Assembly (NCBI GenBank): GCA_016584305.1
Contig: JACEEZ010018471.1
Location: 246,189-310,188, forward strand
Direction of reading: 5' to 3'
DNA length: 64,000 nt
Origin: Chionoecetes opilio
Taxonomy: Eukaryota; Arthropoda; Malacostraca; Decapoda; Majidae
In this document: positions 57,934-64,000 of the stretch, in pieces
How positions within the stretch are numbered: position 1 is the stretch's first letter
Layout: each line of letters starts with the position of its first letter
The notes under the pieces: generated by a model
What the model was told of the DNA's origin: nothing
What the model saw: the letters and a program-made list of their open reading frames with translations, nothing else
Databases searched by the model: none
Position numbers and translations under genes: made by a program

Positions 57934-58289
57934 GGTGACACTTATTTTCGAAAGTGAATTTTTATCGGGACGATTATTATTCTCCTAGTTTCTGGTTCCA
58001 TTTCGTCAAAAAATAGTGTAAAATATTTTTGAAATTAAACAATATTTAGAACTGCCTCAATAAGGTCACAGTTAGTATATTTTCTCGAAAAATAGATATT
58101 TTAGAACATTATGTTCTATGCCTCTAGCAAATAAAATATCACTTCTAGTTTGCTCAAACTACTAATCTTGACCTAAAACATATAACTGGACTTCATACTT
58201 TCAACTCTAGGTCCCCCTCAACTCGAGTATTAGCCCCTCAAAGGGGGGGTATCATGGGCATTGGGCGCCCATCTCTCACTCTTTGTTGC

Positions 58290-59926
58290 CTACTTTGCAG
58301 AGGTCACGGTGGACTTGTGGGTGGTTGGGAACTCACAGCGGTGCTTCTCGACCACTTGTAAGAGGAACTGCCTCTGGTCTTCACTCTTGGTAAGGGCCAG
58401 GTTGAAAGACTGCATCAACGCCACCCCGCGCTCCGCGAAGCCGTTGACGACTTGAAGGGCCTGGACTCGGCGGGATGCGGCGATGAAGGCTGGGTCCGTC
58501 GGCCACTCCTCCGGATCCTTGAGCAGGAAGGCGGTGCTGATGTCCAGAACCTTGAAGAACTCCTTTGATGTAGTTGTGAACTTGGCCAATGTCTTGTTGG
58601 CGATTGAGGCAGTGGACAGGTCCACATTGACACGCCGCGGGGGATCCTCCGATCCTTCCTCTTCTTCCATCGCTTTAATCATCTCCCGCTATGTCGCCAA
58701 GTCGATCCCCTCGTCAAAGATGGCTAGGGCGACGAGGCGCTCACTCAAGTACCATAGGTGCCTGGCGAAGACTGTCGTCGTCGCCTTGGCCACCGCCGAG
58801 TCCGGATAATAGACGAGGGCCTTGAGCAGTGCGAGGTCCGCGGCTGGGGCCGTTGCCGGAAGCGGCGCTTTGTACCAGGCCGTCATGTAGATGGACACGG
58901 CGAAGATGGTGAATCGCTGGATTCCAGCCGCTTCGCCTGACATCTGAAACTGTTCCCGGAACAGGAAGAGTTTGATGGCACAGATGACTTTTGCCATCCA
59001 GCGCGCGCGATGGAAGGCGCCGGGACGAGCGAACCGGGCACCCCGCTTGTTCAGTCCCACTGGGCGGCGAATCGTTTGAACAGGACGATGATAGGACCAG
59101 TAGAGGGACCGAGGCATGCCGTGAACGCCTTCTCGCACACCAGTTCGTGGATGTGGTGGCGGCAAGCCAAATGAAGCACCGTCTTCTCGAGTTTCTGGTC
59201 AATGATAGAGCAAGCTCCTCCTGAGAGTCCTGTGTTTGAGGCGGTGGTGTCAAAAGAGAGGGCACAGATCCGTCCCTTGATGTCCCAATCCTCGAGGGCA
59301 GAGAGGACGGCTTCCACCATGGCGCGGCTGGTGCCGTCGGGGAGGCTGGGCACAGCCAGAAGCTTGTCGACGTTCTCTCCAGACACCAGAACTGGAAGGC
59401 GATCTTCAGCAGGGCCTCCGTCAGCTGCTGGTATGATTTTCCCGTCCCAGTGAATGGTCAGCGGCACAGTAAGATGGAAGGCTGCCTTTATTTCCGCTGC
59501 TGCCATAGCACGGAACTTTGCTCGGTCGCAGCGGGAGAATTCGCGGTTCAAGACCAGCTCCTCGGGGTTGTGGCCCAAGCTCCTCGCAGCCGCCGACAGC
59601 AAAAAAACACCTCGGTCGGTAAGTTTCGTCCGATCCATCGCTGCGGAGAGATCAGGGGTGATCATCTTTTTCGACGCGCGGAATCGCTTGGGTGGTAAAG
59701 GGGTCGTAGATGCTTCTGCATTCGATGTGGAAGGGCCCGGGAGAGAGAGCTCTTCCTCTTCTTCTCGGCGACGACGGGTGACCGAGTCGGGCTGCTTGCA
59801 CCTGAGCTGGAGCTCGATGCCAGTTCGACGAGTTCTTCTCGGCTCTCCATTCTCCCTATCAGCATCTTGCTGGCGGCTCCTTTCCGCTTCCTGTCTCCTC
59901 GTGCACTCCTCAGTGTGCAGCGTCAT
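58290..59926 (-). pseudogene. transposase-like gene, RNase H-fold type, decayed
   Basis: Starts MTLHTEECTRRQE at 59926; basic and acidic N-terminal part (RTRRTG, RRRREEEEE), then LTIHWDGKIIP (candidate first Asp), ALSFDTTASNTGLSGGAC (candidate second Asp with Asn), LHLACRHHIHELV and STGPIIVLFKRFAAQWD. A frame shift at about 59055 leads to GARFARPGAFHRARWMAKVI and WYLSERLVALAIFDEG; an in-frame TAG at about 58690 precedes REMIKAMEEEEG and the C-terminus (FAERGVALMQSFNLALTKSE, RQFLLQVVEKHR). About 540 residues in all. WDGK, DTTxSN and CRHHxxE recall hAT-like transposases, but no standard BED finger or hAT dimerisation motif is recognisable. GC-rich against AT-rich flanks. Confidence 0.7.
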
Positions 59927-60139
59927 GTCATTTGTGGAGGAGATAGACTGCTGTTTTAGATCTTGTTGCTGAACCCATCACATCGTTTCAGAACTCAGTA
60001 CTCACTGGAAAAGAGAATGAAACACTGTTAGTGTTGGCAAAACTCATCGCATCCTTATCCCACGGCAGCAGTAGAAAGAACATGTTATACTAAGTTCTTC
60101 TGTACACCAGTGTGGAAGACTAAACCAACGACTTTGACC

Positions 60140-60172
<33 letters not shown>

Positions 60173-60829
60173 CCTTCTACCTTGTTCTACCTTGTTGAAG
60201 TCTTGATGTAAGCATCAGGGCCAATCTGGGGATCCGCCTTTTCCACACATTCCCTCGACCTTGAGGTACTGGATCTGGTCAATGATGGAATTTGACCCAG
60301 CCCCTCTATAAGTCAGTCCGTGTGGTATTGGAGGCTGGTCAGGTATTTCTTGTAGGACCTTGTCTAGCCTCCGCTTGAAAGTATCTGTGCAGCACCCTGT
60401 TATGTCTCTGACTGACCTTGGCAGGCAGTTAAACAGTCTGGGTGCTGTATTACAGAAACTCTCTGCCTGGATAGTTTTCAATCTTTGGGATGTGCTGCCA
60501 ATTGATTTTCTTTGGCAAACCCGCCCCAACCTTGGGAGTTCCCTGCTCTTGATGACTTCCTCTCCTCTAGGTGTTGGGTTTGGCACCTTGCCCTCAAGAA
60601 TTTTCCAGGTGTATATTATTATGTATCTCTCTCGTCGTCTCTGTAGAGAGTACAATTTTAAGTGTTGGAGTCGTTCCCAGTAGTCAAGGGAAACTCCAAT
60701 GTTAAGCTTGCGTGTGAATACTCTTTGCAGCTGTTCCAATTGTTGTATCTCCTTCACTCTGTGAGGAGACTGTCTGTTATCATTTTTCAACTCAGAAACT
60801 GCAACAGCTATCGAAACGAAAACTGGCAT
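60140..60829 (-). pseudogene. LINE C-terminal fragment inside the transposon
   Basis: 204 open codons on minus: QLEQLQRVFTRKLNIGVSLD, YWERLQHLKLYSLQRRRERY, LFNCLPRSVRDITGC and IPDQPPIPHG, typical of the end of CR1/RTE-like reverse transcriptases. It ends near a (CAGA)n tail (CTGT repeats at 60142-60170 on +), so it is a 3'-end insertion with the tail preserved. Confidence 0.8.
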
Positions 60830-61020
60830 GATAACAGAACGCCATGAGTACTTTTCGACAAAAAGTATAAACTTTGACCTCGTTGAGGCAGTTCTAATTA
60901 TTATTTTATTTCAAAAATATTTTACACACAATGTTTTAGACGGAATGACACCAGAAAAGAGTCCGTCCCGATAGAAATTTCCACAAAATAAAAAAAAACC
61001 CAAATAAGTGGCACCCTAAT

Positions 61021-61132
<112 letters not shown>

Positions 61133-61133
61133 A

Positions 61134-61731
61134 TCTATAATAATATAAGCGAAAGTGTGTCTGTCTGTCTGTGTGTGTGTGTGTGTGTGGTATAGGTTCC
61201 GCCCCCCGTGGCGCAAACACCTCATATGGCACATTTTTGGAATCAGGTTGACCAGGGGAAGGTCATAAGCCCACTTATGAGATGATCCGATCACTTTTTT
61301 TCTCTTTTTTTTTAGCAGCCTATTAGCGATAATTGTGAAAACAAAAGTGGGTTGCGAGAATTGAGGAAGCCTTGATGTAGGGTGATGGGTAATGGGTGAG
61401 TGAATGGGTGGGGTGATGGGTAATGGGTGTGGGGTGATGGGTAATGGGTGAGTGAATGGGTGTGTGGTGATGGGTAATGGGTGAGTGAATGGGTGTGTGG
61501 TGATGGGTAATGGGTGAGTGAATGGGTGGGGGGTGATGGGTAATGGGTGAGTGAATGGGTGGGGGGTGATGGGTAATGGGTGGGGGGAATACATACATTT
61601 CTACATCCATGATTTCAGGAAAGTTAGAAGGGGCTATCTGGAGAGTCCATGTTTGGTGGGCCGAAGGCCCACCAATAGCCCTCCGCAGGAGTTAGCCAAA
61701 AAGTCCGCCCGAAGGGCGGCTTTGCGGCTAG
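61134..61731 (+). mobile_element. non-autonomous Helitron-like element
   Basis: Starts TCTATAATAATATAAGCGAA after an A, ends GCGGCTAG before a T, with the hairpin CCGCCCGAAGGGCGG 10 bases before the end and a second, GGTGGGCCGAAGGCCCACC, upstream. TC start, 3' hairpin, CTAG end and A/T insertion site are the Helitron signature. No Rep/helicase. Contains a minisatellite. Confidence 0.75.
61378..61592. repeat. about 32-bp minisatellite in the Helitron
   Basis: GGTGATGGGTAATGGGTGAG with TGAATGGGTGGGG or TGAATGGGTGTGT, about six to seven units, some truncated. Confidence 0.9.
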
Positions 61732-61737
61732 TATATA

Positions 61738-62501
61738 CATAAACCTCGATTTCCCGGACCTCAATTTCCCGGATATCGGATTTGCCGGACAAAATCCGGG
61801 GTCCGGGTATATGTCAATCTCGGACAATTTTTTTTTTAATTTTTTTTTTTTTTTTTTTTTATACGTTGAAATGCCTGGTCCTGTTCGTAAATTGACCAAG
61901 TTGTCCGGCGGTCCGAGCGTCTTCTGTCACCCCTGGTCAGTGTCCGTGCCTCCCGCCAGGTGGCAGCATGCTCAGCTGTCATATTGTTTACATTTGGGCA
62001 CACAACATTCACGGTTCACCTGCACGGCCTCCGTCAGTCACCTGACTCCCACTGCCCCTGGTGCAAGAACATTTCTGAGACTATTGAACACTTTCTGCTG
62101 CCTCCTGCCAGGTGGCAGCATGCTCAGCGGTCGTATTGTTTACATTTGGGCACACGACACTCACGGTTCACCTGCACAGTCTCCGTTAGTCCCCTGACCC
62201 CCACTGCCCCTGGTGCAGGAACGTCTCTTGAGACTATTGAACACTTCCTGCTGCCTCCCGCCAGGTGGCTGCATGCTCAGCGAACGTAAAAGTCCGCGGC
62301 GGGGTAGTTGATATTGTCGGTTGCCGGACAGTAAATACTAGAGTAGGATAAACGTCCGGGGGTGGGTAATAGCATAGGACTTTTTTTTTATTTTTTTTTA
62401 TTTATTTTTATTTTTATATAATTTTTTACTTGCGATTCCCGGACTTTTGCGGTTCCCGGACCAGTGCTCCCCCCTATTAGTCCGGGAAATCGAGGTTTGT
62501 G
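61738..62501. mobile_element. 764-bp MITE with internal 150-bp tandem repeat
   Basis: Ends CATAAACCTCGATTTCCCGG / CCGGGAAATCGAGGTTTGTG with TA at 61736-61737 and 62502-62503. The middle repeats a block (AGGTGGCAGCATGCTCAGC, GTTTACATTTGGGCACAC, ACGGTTCACCTGCAC, CCCACTGCCCCTGGTGCA) two and a half times. Its translation has CPWCKNISETIEHFLL, a LINE-like Cys motif. Confidence 0.8.
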
Positions 62502-62512
62502 TATATATATAT

Positions 62513-63390
<878 letters not shown>

Positions 63391-63426
63391 GTTAGCTATA
63401 CTCTTATAACTTAAAAAAACAAATAC

Positions 63427-63505
63427 AGGTACAGTATTCCCACGTTATACGATCGGGTTACGTTACTAAAAGATTGTATAGCGAGCCATCGTTTATTGAA
63501 ATTGA
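63427..63505 (+). mobile_element. TIR fragment of a TA-type element
   Basis: ACAGTATTCCCACGTTATAC and GGGTTACGTTACTAAAAG resemble 33372-33470. The other end may lie outside the window. Confidence 0.4.
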
Positions 63506-63930
63506 CGTGGGCTTGATATCTGAGACACTAGAGCTTGCAGACTGCTTAGAAGTTCACTGATTGCTCGCACAATCGTAAAAGCAAGCGAGTGCTGTTATAA
63601 AAAGAAAAGGGTACTAAAAAGTACTTATAATATAATATATGTAAAATATATTACTATAGATAATTCTCCAAAATCGGTGAGATACAGGGATGGTATAAGA
63701 AGCAAGGGGACAACATAGTGATGACCTTGGTGATGACTGGTAGACTTGCATTGTGGTGATGGCGCAGGGGTACCCAGATGTAAGAACGGTTGACTTTCGT
63801 TATGTGGGGAGAGGATATAAGTACCAAAATGCTGAATGTCTGACTTATTGACCCCTAATGCAGTGGCAGAATAAGGGGTGTAAAAACGAGGGGGGTGGGG
63901 GGCATCATAGTTTTCATATACGTACGTATA

Positions 63931-64000
63931 TATATCAATCAATCAATCATTGGGGGCATACGCCGGGGGTCGCGTTGCCTCGCCCACCCTACGACGCCAC
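63931..64000 (-). mobile_element. LINE or SINE 3' end (minus), cut by the window
   Basis: On the minus strand the sequence ends GCGTATGCCCCCAATGATTG followed by ATTG repeats. GCGTATGCCCCCA is also the 3' end of SINE family 2. Confidence 0.5.

Overview
The window looks like nuclear DNA of an arthropod, most probably a decapod crustacean. It has spliced genes with GT-AG introns of up to 14 kb, very long CT/GA/CA/TA microsatellites, TTAGG-type (AACCT) pentamer runs, and a dense load of nested transposons. No operons, prokaryotic genes, CRISPR arrays, rRNA genes or convincing stand-alone tRNA genes were found.

Three host genes can be supported, all on the + strand. (1) The 3' part of a conserved gene I could not identify (7 exons, 76-4721). 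Its exon phases agree, with one single-base frame problem in exon 2947-3238. (2) A complete CNBP/ZNF9-type gene: a promoter-like region with three CCAAT boxes near 18034-18096, 5'UTR exon from 20326, and coding exons 20398-20500, 20879-21004, 21379-21518, 24793-24941 and 39034-39130. It encodes 204 residues with nine CCHC zinc knuckles. (3) The last three coding exons (49983-53615) of an unidentified gene with a short coiled coil and the C-terminus KRQRY.

The rest is mobile and satellite DNA. 1-13 kb: a tRNA-derived SINE, a 21-bp minisatellite (5143-6565), a 252-bp palindrome built of TGACAAG motifs (8689-8940), and several kb-scale microsatellites. 12-17 kb: a 1.1-kb segment present twice, each copy carrying a 506-bp element with terminal inverted repeats and a TTA target duplication. 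18-20 kb: small foldback elements around the CNBP promoter and first intron. 22-34 kb: nested transposons inside CNBP introns, including a TA-insertion element inside a TTAA-type MITE, and a Tc1 transposase gene split by a TTAA element that is itself split by another MITE. 34.6-36 kb: a 38-bp minisatellite whose antisense strand is open in all three frames.

41.9-46.5 kb: a 4.6-kb non-LTR retrotransposon (endonuclease, reverse transcriptase, RNase H) with an 11-bp target duplication, interrupted by a 1,018-bp near-perfect palindrome made of two inverted Tc1 5' halves. 47-53 kb: two more copies of the TTAA element, one carrying three separate insertions, plus two 205-bp piggyBac-like MITEs. 57.9-61.0 kb: a 3.1-kb DNA transposon with roughly 150-170-bp terminal inverted repeats and a decayed transposase-like gene of a family I cannot place in a named superfamily; this is the best candidate for something little described. 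61-63.3 kb: a Helitron-like end, a MITE and a hAT-like MITE lie almost edge to edge.

Because many insertions restore an open reading frame or a repeat consensus when removed, the window records the relative order of transposition events.
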